A stretch of DNA of 64,000 bases from Larus michahellis. Its lineage: Eukaryota > Chordata > Aves > Charadriiformes > Laridae. The notes beneath the pieces are model-generated. The model did no database searches. It worked only from the letters and a program-made list of their open reading frames with translations, and had not been told where the DNA came from. The DNA lies in contig NC_133898.1 in NCBI RefSeq assembly GCF_964199755.1, forward strand, positions 30,817,985 to 30,881,984. Direction: 5' to 3'. Positions 1 through 12,500 of this stretch are shown here, piece by piece. The stretch's first letter is position 1. Each line of letters starts with the position of its first letter. The position numbers and the translations under genes are program-made.

Positions 1-3000
1 AACTGGTACAAGCACCATTTAGTCTTAGAGCTGCCCTCATGTAACTGGTATAAGCCTACAAGCACTGTACCACCAGAACTGGATATGATCCTCTCTGGGA
101 CATTTTCTGCCCCTCAGTAACACTTTGTCAGGCAAACAGGCCTGGAGAAGTACACAACCATTCCCTACTTCAGCCTACACTTCTCCAGATGAATTACTTG
201 CCAGCTAAGACAAGTTTTTCCTAGGTATGAGAGGGAAGTTTTTTTCACATGTTCAGGTAGGAACAACATGCAGGTTGAAATTACACCATTTCATATATAT
301 AAATAGATCTGCTAAGCGTGGAGCTGCTTTCCTTCCTTTGGACAGACACTCCTTAACTAAGGAAAAGTTATTTCTTCGCCTGGCAGCCAGGAGGTGTGTT
401 TCATCAGGCACACCTATATGATGGGCTTCCAGGAATGATGAAATTACTCTTTGAGACAAAAAGTCCTGGTTCATAATGGTCCAAAGGAGCCTCGTTAGAC
501 CCTGTCTACCTTCTTAAGGGAGTTCACTTTTCAATGGCATAGTACCAAACCAATTTGATTTTCAAGGTATTAAACTGCTCTCTATCCTCTGTAGGAGGTA
601 ACCCACCTTCACCCAGCAGTCTGTTCTCCCTTGGATATCAACACACACTGCTCTCACAGGGAAATCGGCACTGCGTGTACACAGCTACTGAGGAGAGCAT
701 TATCATCCAGTTTCACCCCGATACACACACTATACCCAAAACATGTGGTCCTACTGCAAAAAATGAGAGCAAAAGGCTTGTGTGGCTACTAGGGACCTTT
801 TAGTCTCCAGGTCCGAAAAATCATTCGAATTAATGGAATTTGAGAGCGTGCTCAAGTGGTTTGCTGAATAGGACTGATTTGCTCAGTTGAGACTTCTGTC
901 TTTGAGGAAAGAGTCAATGCTACCAGCCCAGCTCTCCCAGGCAGCCTTACAATAACAAAACACAGAGTGTGTTCATTAAGTAAGAACATGAAAATACCAC
1001 CAGGTGAGTAACCAGATTGCAGTTTCAATAGCGTTTTCATCACAAACATTGTGAATTTTTTTTTTAATTATTATGAAAAGCTCTTTGACAGCGTAATTTT
1101 AAGTAAATCATTCTCTACAAAGCTTTTTTATTTATTCTTTACAATTTCCATCATCGGATATTAGCCTCTTCAAAGGAAGTGCAACTTGTCAGAAAAAAAT
1201 GCCTCTTTCAGAATTTAATGAGAACATTTATTCTTTCTTTTCTCTGAAGAGGATTATAATGTGATGGGTGAAATACAGAGAATTAGTCCCATTGGAGAGT
1301 AAACTCCAAACAATATTTTCTCTTTTCACAATCTGAACTGGGTGAACAGGATTTGGCTTTGGTTCATCAACCAAGAAAATTATTAATTAACTCTAATTGC
1401 AAAATCTTTATCCTGGTAGATGTGCGAACCTTAAAACACCCAAACTGGCTTTCAGATCCCCAGATCTGCTTCTAAAAAACAGGTTATAAAAATTCTCCTT
1501 TCCCTATTTGGTTCTGGATATCATCGTTATTTTACAGACAAAATATTCAGGGCTCAAACCAGCTGCATGGCTGGATAGGCAAGTTACTCCCTCCGTATGT
1601 GAAATGTCACTTGAATAGTCTGCAAAAGGGTTTTTAGCACCCACAAATTCAGATGCTCAGTTGGTATAAACCTGCACAGCATGGCAGACGTGAACTAGCT
1701 AATGCTTTTGTCCTTTAATCTCAGAATCCCTAAATTAGGCATAACACGGCCAAGCGATCACAACAGACCAAGGATGCAAAAAGGCGCAGCTACAATAAAG
1801 AAGAAAGCAGAAGAGGGGCTCCTCACACTGTTTTTTTCAGTACGTTTGTTTTTCATTAAGAGCAAATTGTTTAAAGTGCCGAGAGGATTTTTTCAGGGCA
1901 CAATCTGTGGGAAGGGGTGGAGCTGTTCAGGAGAAGGGACAAAGCAAAAACGGAGGCTAAGGTGGTCAAGCATCACTGGCACAAAGGGAAGAAGACACGA
2001 TGGGTGTCAGCGTAAAATGAGTTGTTGAGGGCTGGAAAACCAGCTGATCAGCTCTGCAGAAGGGAACTGATCTCCACATCAGGGCGCTCATGTTATCTCA
2101 GCTTACAGCTACATTTGTACAAAGTTTTTGCTGGCTTTCGAGGCCTCTGGTAAGTCATCTAGTGTAATCAGGTGGGATTTCAGATACCCTCTCCCACTGC
2201 TCATCAGACTGATGAGGCTGACGTGACACAAGCAGCACACAGCCACAGATACCTGTGACACTATCCAGAGCCCTTCCACGCAGGCCTTTGGGAAAGGGCT
2301 GGGCAAACTACACAGGAATTTCTGAGTCTCGTTGTCCTGATTCACAGTCCAGGACTCAGTGCCAGACTTCCAGGCTTGTCTGGCTCCCAAAGAAACCTCT
2401 GTCATCCTTGGTTTATGTTGAAGTAATCTACAACAAAATGTGGTAATAGATATTTTTCACAGTGGGTATTAATGTGGAAAAATATCTGGGTAGGGTATTA
2501 GTCCCCTGGGAAATTATATTCTGGTCATTATATTCCTGAGATGGTCCCATTTTGTTATCAGACTTTGGGCCCTTTGCCTTAAGCCTGCAGAGGCTGGTTA
2601 TAATGTGACAAAAGATGACTTTTGTCTCGCTCATCCCCCAAGAAATCAGAAACCAAACAACTTTCTACTCCCAGTTCTACAGGACAGGGGGCTGGGAAAG
2701 TGAGTGTGTTTCAAGATAGCTGCTCATTTCCCTCTGTGAGTGGAAACTAATTGCTGCAACCACAGAATACAGAATGAAAGGGAAGCAAGACATAAAAATG
2801 CAGGCAGTAACAGTCCTGGCTGCTAAATTGACAGAATTATATTATCTGTCTGCGAGACCATACTGAAAACTTGCTGTATTCCAAATCATACTCTTTTTTA
2901 TGATGGGTTGAGGCAGCATCTTGCTTTGGTTTTCCACCACAAACGTCAAAAAATAAATGATTTAAACCAGATGTATGATATTTGTGCACATTTTAGGGCA

Positions 3001-4960
3001 GCTCCGATTTAGCAGATGCCTTGTATTAATAATATACAGTTGTGACAGGAAATGTGGTTTAGGTTCCTGGAAAAACATAAAAGCTAATTCCATTACTCCA
3101 TTTCATGGTGCTTTTCCTCAAATGCTAAACTGGTTTTGATTATACTGAAACCTTATAGTGAGAAAACTTTGTCAAGAGTATTAACTTATCGGTGCTTATC
3201 CTCCTTCCTACACGTCTCCTCCTGCTGACCTACATTCTGGGCTACCTGCGAACAAGCCTAAAACACACAGACAAAATTGTCCTACAAGAACCGGTAACAT
3301 TGCAGAGCTCTTTTACTAAGACTATTTCAATTATTATTTTTCCGTAGAGATACCGTGTTCTGCTTCCCGTTCTCTTTTTATTCTGCCTGAATAAAAGCAT
3401 TCAAGCCTCTTTCAGTTTAACAAAACATTTCAACAACAACAACCCCCCAAAACCTCTTACCCATAGTAACTAGACAAATCATGGTAATTGATCTCTAGAG
3501 GGAGTTTATTAAAAGCCTAAGCACAAACACTTTCCAGAACACTGCTGTAATGAGCATGAACTCAAACAAATGCTCAGTTTGCTATCTGCAGTTCGTCACT
3601 CGATACATTTTGAGCAACTGACTTGAAAAGGTTTTTTTCAGGAAAAGGGAAACACATTCTGGTGGAGTAAGAAGTGAATTCACTTCAACTACGTTTGTCT
3701 TCAATACCAGAAAATCTTTGCAGCTTATGGACCATTGTATGTAAACAAAAGTTATAATAAGAATATATTACCTCCAATGTATCTAAATACATACATTTTC
3801 ACCAGTAAACCTCAATAAAGCCCCAAATTCAAGAGCATTAGCCTAATGATTAGCAAGCCATTTTATAGCCAAAGAAGGATAAAATGTTTAATTGATACCT
3901 GACAGTAGAAAAGGATAATCCAGACAACAAGAAGCAACAAAACAACCCACACCACAAACACAGACAAACACCTACAGCTAATATTGTGTTTGGAGCAAAA
4001 GCAAATGTCTGGAGGTGAATTACAAAATTAGAAAAAGCTGAGTTTAATAAGAGCTTAACTGAGCTGCCCACAATGGAAAGAAAGTGCTTTGAGGTTTCAC
4101 AGGGCTCAACCCTCCCCTCCAAAAATCTCTCCATCAGGGTATCAAATGACAGCACACTTAACCAATGAAAAACTAATCAGAAGCATTACATCAAGCTTTC
4201 ATTATTTCATCATGGTACAGCGACACAACACTGGGATCTTCTGAAAACTGGTGTGTCATTCCCACCCCCCACCGAGGTATCACATCCACGTGCAGATTTG
4301 TCCTTACCCCCTCAGCACTGCAGTATGTGTCATGGCACAGCTGATTCCCATCAGCCTTTTGGTTTGTTGTGGGATCTTAAAAGGTTCCAGCATTGTAGTT
4401 TTGGGTTTGACCTGCACCTTAGCCTAGGCGTTACGTGAACAAATGTGTGAGACACCCTCAACAAACCCAAAGCTAGCTTTAGAAATCTGGGGATGAATCT
4501 ACTGTGCAGCTGATCACTTTTCAGATGTGGCCATGGTAGTCCTCACAACAGTAATATTTGGAAATATCATTTGAATCACATCAGGAATTATGTTTACATA
4601 CATTTTGGTTCAGGCAGATTAAGAAATGTTTACTGTTACTTTTATTGCATGCTTTTACTAATCTATAATAATCAATAATAGTTTTCTGAATCATTCGGAA
4701 GATTTTCCTCTGCAAACCACACTTCCTATTATCTATCTTGTAGCACCTGAAAGTGCAGCAAGTAATTTCACAAGTAAATGAGAGTCACGCTTTCTGCTAC
4801 GAAGAGCTTTCAGTCTAAAAGGGAATGCCAATAGCTGAGGAGTACAATTTAAGCTTGCTCAAACTGAGTAGTAGAAAACGAACTAAATCGATGATTATTT
4901 TTTTCTGAAAAATGTACCCTGAAGTCCCTGCTGAGGCCACAGCTGTTTAAAAAAAAAACA
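1..4960. other. Intergenic, no gene recognised
   Basis: AT-rich single-copy-looking DNA. Frames here are under 110 codons, with no recognisable domain. No repeat family was recognised. Confidence 0.6.
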
Positions 4961-4998
4961 AATATATATATATATGTGTGTGTGTGTGTGCGCGCGCT
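4961..4998. repeat. Compound (AT)n(GT)n(GC)n microsatellite
   Basis: Alternating AT, then GT, then a short GC run, uninterrupted. It is Z-DNA-prone and likely length-variable. Confidence 0.9.
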
Positions 4999-5369
4999 TA
5001 TTCAAGAATTCTGCTCTACTGCTTCATACCAGAGCAGTAAACAGCAACAATGTCCCTTAACTATCCTTCTGCAGGTCTGCATCAATACAGATCATAACAG
5101 AGCCCTGGATCTTGTACCCAACTTGAAATCATATGGTAAAAACCCAAAGATTCTTAGGATAAGCAATTAATGGAATTAAATGTACTAAACAATGTCTTAA
5201 TTCTGACTGTAAACGTTGCAGAGGAAGATGATATCAGATACTGGAGAAACAAATGGACAAAAGTTGAAACTGGAAAAACTTAGGTAACGAACTGCAAATT
5301 AGAAGCTGTGAGGATAGTTATCCCTTGGGTCAACCCTCTGCATTACTGGGACATGCACCACGACCTGAA

Positions 5370-5528
5370 GTCCTTAAAGAAAGATTGAATTGCTTCCTTG
5401 AGCGTACACTGTCAGTCGACTACAAGACAGCTTTCACCAGGAAATCCTGGTAAAGTTCTGTAGTCTGTGTAATGCAGATGATTAGACTAAATCATTGCAC
5501 GGCTCAAGTCTGGTCTTGAACTACATGA
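5370..5528 (+). mobile_element. Ancient CR1-type LINE 3' relic
   Basis: The stretch with AATCCTGGTAAAGTTCTGTAG and TGTGTAATGCAGATGATTAG matches from memory an old CR1-type 3' end (a 'CTGTGTTATGCAGGAGGTCAG'-like consensus). It is much diverged and boundaries are approximate. Confidence 0.55.
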
Positions 5529-5649
5529 AATACCAAAAAATGATGGTATTTAAACATCCAGGGAAAAGCAAAGTATTTTGCATTAAAAAAAAATAGAAAA
5601 CACTGGTGGAAAGGAAGGCAGTACTTCTGCAGAGCCATGGCTTTGCCTA

Positions 5650-5775
5650 GTCAAGTCTTGAAAAGTTCCAAGGAAGCAGATTTCAGCACCTCTGTGGGTA
5701 ACCTATTCCAGAGATACAATACCCTCCTAGTGGAGTTTTTCCTAACGTGCCATCTGAAAAATGATATTCCAAATA
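5650..5775 (-). mobile_element. CR1 LINE 3' fragment, minus orientation
   Basis: Read on + it shows the reverse complement of CR1 3' sequence: CTTGAAAAGTTCCAAGGAAG, a GTGGGTAACCTATTCCAGAG block, then a TTTTTCCTAAC block. It faces the relic at 5370-5528. It is heavily diverged and non-coding. Confidence 0.65.
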
Positions 5776-8700
5776 GCAACAGATTTAATTAATTCAGTAA
5801 TAAAAGCCTCCGAGAAAGAAGCTAGGAAAATCTAAATGAGTGTTTCATAGTGTGTGAAGAGCATCTAGGGAGTCTGAATGGCTCACAGGGATCTACACCA
5901 TAAGTACACATTCACGTGGTTGACTTGTGACAAATTGCAGTGAGAAATTTCTGATGATTTTCAAACTTATATCCCACCACTTTTCAGAGTATGGTCTTCC
6001 GGGGAAAGAGATGTCAAATGGACTTCTACATTACCATTCTGAGCACTATGTACTTTAATGAGTACTTTTATATACATATATACACCCTCTCTTAACAGGA
6101 CACAAAGATTTTCAGTAGAAAGAAAACGTCTGTCAAAACACTGTAGTTCTGTGTTAATAATGGAAATAATTTAATAGGAACATTTTACTTGGAGTACTTT
6201 AGAAATTTTGGTAGCCCTTACTACATTATATGTTTGCATAAGTAGAATTAAATAAACCATTGTGGAAATACTAATTTGTATGTATTTGAGTGCCTGGGCA
6301 TATGGCTACGGACAGTATTTTTAAACGTGGAAAGGTATTCTTACAACTTCAGACAGAGTTACCAAGGGAAAAAAATATCCTGAAAAGGCACCATAAGAAA
6401 TTGGATAGCTAAGTGTTCATAATAAAGATGTTGATGTAACTAAAGGTTTGAATACCTGTGTTTGGTGTGACATCAGGTGTTTTTCTCTGATTCCCACTGT
6501 ATGCTCCCCTTTACATTGAAAGATACCTGTCTACCATAAGACTGAAACTGGATAGACAAAGACTTCATAAATGTTGTAGCCATGTTGTTCCCGTAGCTGC
6601 ACTGCTCTAGTAATCCAGTTGGAGAAAACCAGACACCCTCCTGGCCCTGACTTCACCTGCTTTTGGCATGACACTGAAAGCATGGAAGAAAGCAGAAAAA
6701 TATATAAAGACGACCCCACTCATGTTTTCTTTGGTGCAAGATGCTCCCTCAGCAGGCTTACCAAGTGAGCATATTAGCAGAGGATCAAGCACCGCTAAAC
6801 CTCTGGGGTGCGTGTCTGCACTACAACTGTGGCGTGGCACAGAGATAGCTCCGTTGGCTTCAAATGAGCTCGCTCAAATGCTGGACGTAGTCAAACTGCA
6901 GACTAGCCTGCCAAGAAGTGGGGTAAACCCTCTGCTCATCTCTAGGCCACTGCAATTAAACTGATCCCAGTATCTGAGTCAGATCAGGTATTTCCAAAAC
7001 ACTCTGCAGACTGAAGTGCGAAAATATCCTTTAAAGTGAAGAACCGGTAAAGGCTAAAAGAAGCCGAGAACCTCATCAATGCAAATATGGAAAAGAGCTG
7101 ACTTGGCTAGTTTATGTACAGTTGTACTAATGAAAGTCTAATTAAATCTAACACTTTGGAAAGGTCAATAAACACTGTTGCAGTTGGTGGATTTCCATCC
7201 ATGGCTACTGAGATTTATTAAGAAGCTTAGTTTTTCCGAGAAAGGATTACCAAGGAGAGAATACTGCCAAATTTTTACGTTTTACAAAAATAGCGAGTCT
7301 AAATCATTAGATCATAGCATTACATTTCTTCTAAAAATTCTGCTTTTCTATAAAGGACCAAATTATAGTTCAAACCTGAACAGTGCTTATGCTAATACAA
7401 AGGCTGAGGATTTTTAATGGGATCTGATCTCATTTGAAAGAAAATCTCAGGAAATTTCGCAAGGGGACAAGCACAGTGAGCTCCTGTACCGTGATAATGA
7501 CAATGTACAAGCAGTCCCCAAAGAGTCACCTGAAAAGTTTATGAACTGGAAAAGACCCATATCAGAGTGTGAGAGGCTTTGGGATGTATGTAGGTTTATG
7601 TGATTTTTTTTTTTCTGGGCGCATGCAGAATAAATTTTAATATGCAGCCAAAAGGGAAGTTAGCATAATTAAGGAATATAAAATCTTGCTTCTCCTTGTA
7701 TTTGGCTTGATGGAATTATTTGACTTTTCCATCAAAATCGGTTAGAGTTCCTCCCTTTAGAAAGGGTAAATGAACTAAGCAGATATACTTCAGGTAAGAA
7801 GTCCTGTACGTGCATATCCAATACCCTGGACACTCCTACGAAGTGTCTCCTTTGCAGATTTTTGCTTCCATTGAATTCTTGGTCCGGAGAAGTACCAGAA
7901 GCTGCCATTTAGGAAGTGATGCAAAATGCACTTCATCCTCATTTCATAGCAATTACAGACTTCCTATGCAGTCTTCAGCAGCTATTAATTTTAATTTAGT
8001 TTCTGAAAAAAAAACCTGTGGTTAACAGGTGGAGGCTAATAGCTTCTGATGAGGAAACAGCATATGCTAAATCTAAAGGTTTTGCTGTGTGCACAGGCAT
8101 TGCCTGTTAAACAATATACAATATAGTAAAAAGGCTCAAATCTCTTCTTGCATCTGTAGGAGTCATGAGTAGCACTGAAGTGAGAGTCACGAGTAACACC
8201 AAAGTAGTGAAACATTTCCACAGCACAGAGTTGGTAAGTACCAGCTCTCGGTGAACTCGTCGTTTGTATTTCTACAGCCTTTTTGTGTCCCATCCTCAAG
8301 AGCAAAGACAGCTCTGTGAATGAAGTGACTTTGAGCCCTGCAAAACTCCGTGAAAAACTATTCAGCATGGAGATGTGGATACGATCTCTGGCTGAGGAAA
8401 TCCCTAGCTACAGACTTCCAGAATCTGGAAGAGTACCTTGAGAGAAACAAGCCTGTATGCTTGCCTAGTATTTAAACTTTTTACCCAGGGCTCTGCTGTT
8501 AGCCCATATCACGCACGGGACATTGGAACAGGCAAATCTCTGGTCTGACTTTCTACAGCTGTTCTTAGGTTCAAAGGGGAGAGAATATGGCCCGTCTTTT
8601 ACTCTGTTGAATTTGAAGCAAACATGAGAAAACGTGCAATTGCCTTTCGTTCTGGTTTCATTCACGATTTCAATCCTTCACTTTTCTGTCTGTGTGAAGC

Positions 8701-9876
8701 TTAATTAATTCTCTTACAGAGGCAAAATGAATGTGACACCAACACCACTGACCTCTAGCTCCTTGTTCCCCTGGACACATATTCACTATTTAGACTCCTA
8801 AATCTAAGTTTTTGGACAAAGGAGAAGTCACAGTCTGCCACAGCATGCAGCTCTGAAATTAAAGGCTCAACTTAGCAATAATGTCATTTTGTATTTTAGT
8901 TTTGTATTGCTCATTTAGTTTAACTTTCCAGAGTTAAGCAATGGGTTATAAAGGACTATTCTGTCCTGGGAAACAGATTGCAAAGGCGCAGGCAACTCCT
9001 CGTAGGTGAAGATCTCACCATAAATCCTAGGCAACTACCTGGGTAGAAGACTGGGTGCTCTCTAGCCACGTCTCCCATCTGGATTATGGTGGATGAGTAC
9101 CTCTCAGCACTACACCGCACAAATATAAACAGTCTGTGCTTTAATGTGAAGCCTCCTGGTACAGGTACATCCCCAAACACAGCAGTATGAAGCTAGGAGC
9201 AGGACCCTGCATCCATATGCGGTGCCTCCCAGATCTCTGCTCTCCCCACAGAGCCCCTCTCTACTCCACCATACAAATAGAGTGTGTGTATAGTCCCCTT
9301 CATTTAGCCCCACGCTTTGCAGTCACTGTCACTTTACAAGATTTGGCAGGCCATGTCCTACACCAACTTCCAACCTCTCATCTGAAATGGAGCACGCAAA
9401 CAACACTCAAACAGCTGACAATGGGGAGAAAAAGCTTTGATACACCGACTTAGTAAAACCAATGTCCTGGCTGCAAATCCACTGTAATCCCATGTTATCG
9501 GAAGGAATTCCCACTTGTTTGAGAATGAGGAAGCTTTCTGCTATGCTATTATCCTCCCTAACGTGCACGCTTCCCCTGCTGCTTTGCTTTTCTTGTACAG
9601 TACTGCAGCACGTGGAAAATCATGAAACTGAACTGCCGATAACATCACACCTTTAACAAACTTGCCGACTGATGGATTCCTACCAGAGACTGTGTTCACT
9701 GAGCAAGCTTCAAATTTAGAAAGGCAAGCATACAGCTTGAGTGATGATATTTAAGAACTTGCAAGATATTGCAAGAACTGATGATATTATAAGATAAATG
9801 CCTGAAAGGACCAGCTGTAGTAAAGAATAAGCTCTCAACATCTTTGCTAATGGAGTGTGGTTCTTGCTAAGAAAGG
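5776..9876. other. Intergenic, no gene recognised
   Basis: AT-rich. It contains only the 24-bp duplication at 8160-8207 and short A/T runs. The longest frame (8036-8368, minus, 110 codons) has no family likeness. Confidence 0.6.
8160..8207. repeat. Imperfect 24-bp tandem duplication
   Basis: Unit 1 (8160-8183) and unit 2 (8184-8207) both begin GAGTCA. They agree at 18 of 24 positions, and all six differences are transitions. Confidence 0.55.
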
Positions 9877-9902
9877 AAAAAAAAAAAAAAAAAAAAAAAA
9901 AA
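9877..9902. repeat. 26-bp poly-A tract
   Basis: This is a long uninterrupted A run. No gene-like sequence precedes it, so it is not taken as a retrocopy tail. Confidence 0.9.
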
Positions 9903-12394
9903 GAAGCATTTTTATTATTCCAGTCTATTACCAGAACGTGCTATCATACCATATCATCAGGATATGCATGAAGAAACAGGAAAAGCATATGCACAGCAGG
10001 ATACACAGGACACACATATGCATGGCAATGTCAATTTAAGGTACAGGGGGAAAAATACTTCTAGGATTTCGAACGTGTCCGTTAAGTTAAAGTATCATCT
10101 GATAATTGAATAAAACTCTGCTGGAGTGAAACTGTACAACTGCCATAGATCACAAACCTTAAATGCAGCACGTAACAATGAAACTGTAACCCTGTTGGGA
10201 AAAACAAATGAACAAACACATGACACCATAAATGTTTTTAGAGGTCTCTCTCCCTGCACATATTGTACAGTCTCCTGATCTTCAGAAAAATGGAAACGAC
10301 TCTTTCTTTACAAAAGGCCCTTCAGTGCTCGGGTCTGCAGAGAAAAAAAGACCAGATCTCTGAGGAGGATCAAAGTTTTCCAGCCAGACCTCTGGTTTGG
10401 ATTTACTCTCTTTCATCACACCCTTGTCCCAGCTGCTTGTTCAGTAAAAGTGACTCCCTCCTCTCTCATTACACCACTCATTTTCACGGGAGACACCCTC
10501 TTAGCCTAGATTGTCTCCATTTTTGTACCGAACAAACATCTCTTTTTTTCCATGCTCTCTTATTTCTCTACTCCAGTCTTCGAAGTGGACTCACTCCCCA
10601 CCCCGGGATGGCACGGCCCCCTCGGGCATCCTCGCTCCGCGGTGCTGCCATGGGGGGCCTCTCGCTACACCATTCCCTCTGGGCGCTGCCAAATGCAGCC
10701 CTGCTGTTTCATTCCTGCCACGGCCACAGGCAGCAATGCGAGAGGAGACGGTGCCCAAAAGGATGCCAGGTTCTCTCCCTCTCCCGTGCCAGCAAACGTC
10801 CTAGGCCTGCCTGCTGTGGGAGACGCCGCTTGCAATGACGTCCAGGCTCTACATGCACATTGCTGTGGGCCACCCCTTGCATCGCACTGAGCTGCAACTG
10901 CTGTGGATTAAATGTCGCCTCAAAGTCGCATCTTTGTGACCCTGGGGATGACTCTGCTGGGGGCTGCTGGGCAACCTCGCCCTGGGCCACCCCTCCAGAG
11001 TGGCTGCAGGAGGCAAGGGAGGCCATATATTGCCTGCTTCATCACCTCCAATTACACTAATCTCTCTCTCTCTCCCCCCTACAACTTTCAGTTTCTCTGG
11101 GAGAGGTCTGGAAGTGTATTTGCACTTGGGGAATTTCCTGCTTTGCTAAGTGGCCCGCAGTTTTATCCTCCTTATTCTAAGAGGAATTAACACGAAATTC
11201 CCAAGCCCATTGTATTTCACATTGCCTGTGGAGAGAACCCCCAAACAAGCTTATTTGAAGCACTTGTTTTGTCTATTAATTGTTTAGCTGCCAGTGACAG
11301 AGAGAGGTCTCCAGGGAAAATGGTATTTTGCAGGAACTTGAATTTTACTTTAGCCAGTTGTGACAAAATATCTGAGTGAATTTTAGCCTATTGAGAGTTT
11401 TGTGTCTCCATTCCATATAAAAAGAAGTAAGCTTATTAAAAGAAAATACTTTTAAAATATGGTCACATAACAATCCATGTATAAAGACCATATAAAAAAA
11501 AAATCCAGACATCCTTTAGTTGGGGTGGTTTAATTTCTGGAAAAGTTGGGGTTGGTTTTTTTCAGTTTCCCTTTACAAGCCAAAAATCCACATTTCCACA
11601 GTCAGGATACAACAAAGGCCCCTGAAATTGAAACAAAGGGACAAAAGTTACTTTCTTTTTAAGGATCTGGTAGTTGACAGGGAACTACTATGGGAAACAG
11701 ATGAGAAACACAGACTCCAACCGAGCTGCGTGAAACAGCCAGTCCCTGTTTGTTACTAGACAAAATGGCAGGCACGTAGAGCTTCTCTTTCTTTTGCTGC
11801 TTTTTCCTTTCTGCTCTATTTTATGTTCGTGTTATGAATTGCAAGGAATTCTTTTGTCTGGGAGGGCTATCCTGTCCATACCTACCCAAGGTCCGCACGC
11901 CCCCAGGAGAAGCACGGCCGGCCCCGCGGCCGGGCAGAGTTAATGGGCGCCCAGCCCCGAGCCCAGCCCAAGCGCGTGGGAGGGAGGAAGCACACAGCTT
12001 GGCCAGGACATCTTTACAAAAGAGCACAAGCACACAAGGGAGGACAGTTGCAATGGTATGAAAAATAAGCTGGCCCGTGGAGAACTTCAGAGTCGTTGAC
12101 AACCAGCTGGTCACTGCGAGCTGGGTGGGACCCATTCCCACAGAATTCCTGAACAGTTTCTTTAACAGGAAAGCAAAGTTAATATCTATTTTTGCCAAAT
12201 GCTTTAATTGAAAAAGGAAGAAACATCAGTTTTACAAATTGTTCATCCAAATATGTTCTTCCCTGAAAAGCACGTATTATCTTCATGCTTTAAGATGAGT
12301 CACCAGCGTCCTGCTATGTCTGGAGAGGGAACAAATTGAAGAGCCAAACCTGTTTCAGAGCAGTGGGGAGCAGACAGTTGCTAAAGAGGTAGCT
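9903..12394. other. Intergenic with a GC-richer patch
   Basis: 10600-11010 is GC-richer, with overlapping frames (191, 112 and 105 codons on both strands) caused by composition. The frames lack domains. The CpG patch at 11888-11995 is listed separately. Confidence 0.55.
11888..11995. other. Short CpG-dense patch
   Basis: About 110 bp is rich in CCGG/CGCG-type CpGs, in AT-rich surroundings. It is too short for a classical CpG island. Function is unknown; it may be a small regulatory element or a repeat remnant. Confidence 0.3.
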
Positions 12395-12500
12395 TAGTAC
12401 TGGCACAGGTTACCAAAGGAGTCTGTGCAATTCCCATCCTTGTAGATTTTTAGGAACAAATTAGACAAACAGCTGCAAGAAATGATAGGCGGTTGTAAAT
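12395..12500 (+). mobile_element. CR1 LINE 3' fragment, plus orientation
   Basis: The blocks GGCACAGGTTACCAAAGGAG, CCCATCCTTGTAGATTTTTA and GGAACAAATTAGACAAACAG follow the CR1 3' pattern (wrpreave..., the ORF2 end). It is decayed and edges are approximate. Confidence 0.65.

Noticed and set aside
9877-9902. Poly-A as the tail of a processed pseudogene
   Set aside because: No mRNA-like or coding sequence precedes it and no flanking direct repeat was seen.
10263-11060. 191-codon + frame and overlapping frames as a possible gene
   Set aside because: Ser/Cys/Leu/Pro-rich translation without domain; similar-length frames exist in other phases and on the other strand; no splice or promoter context.
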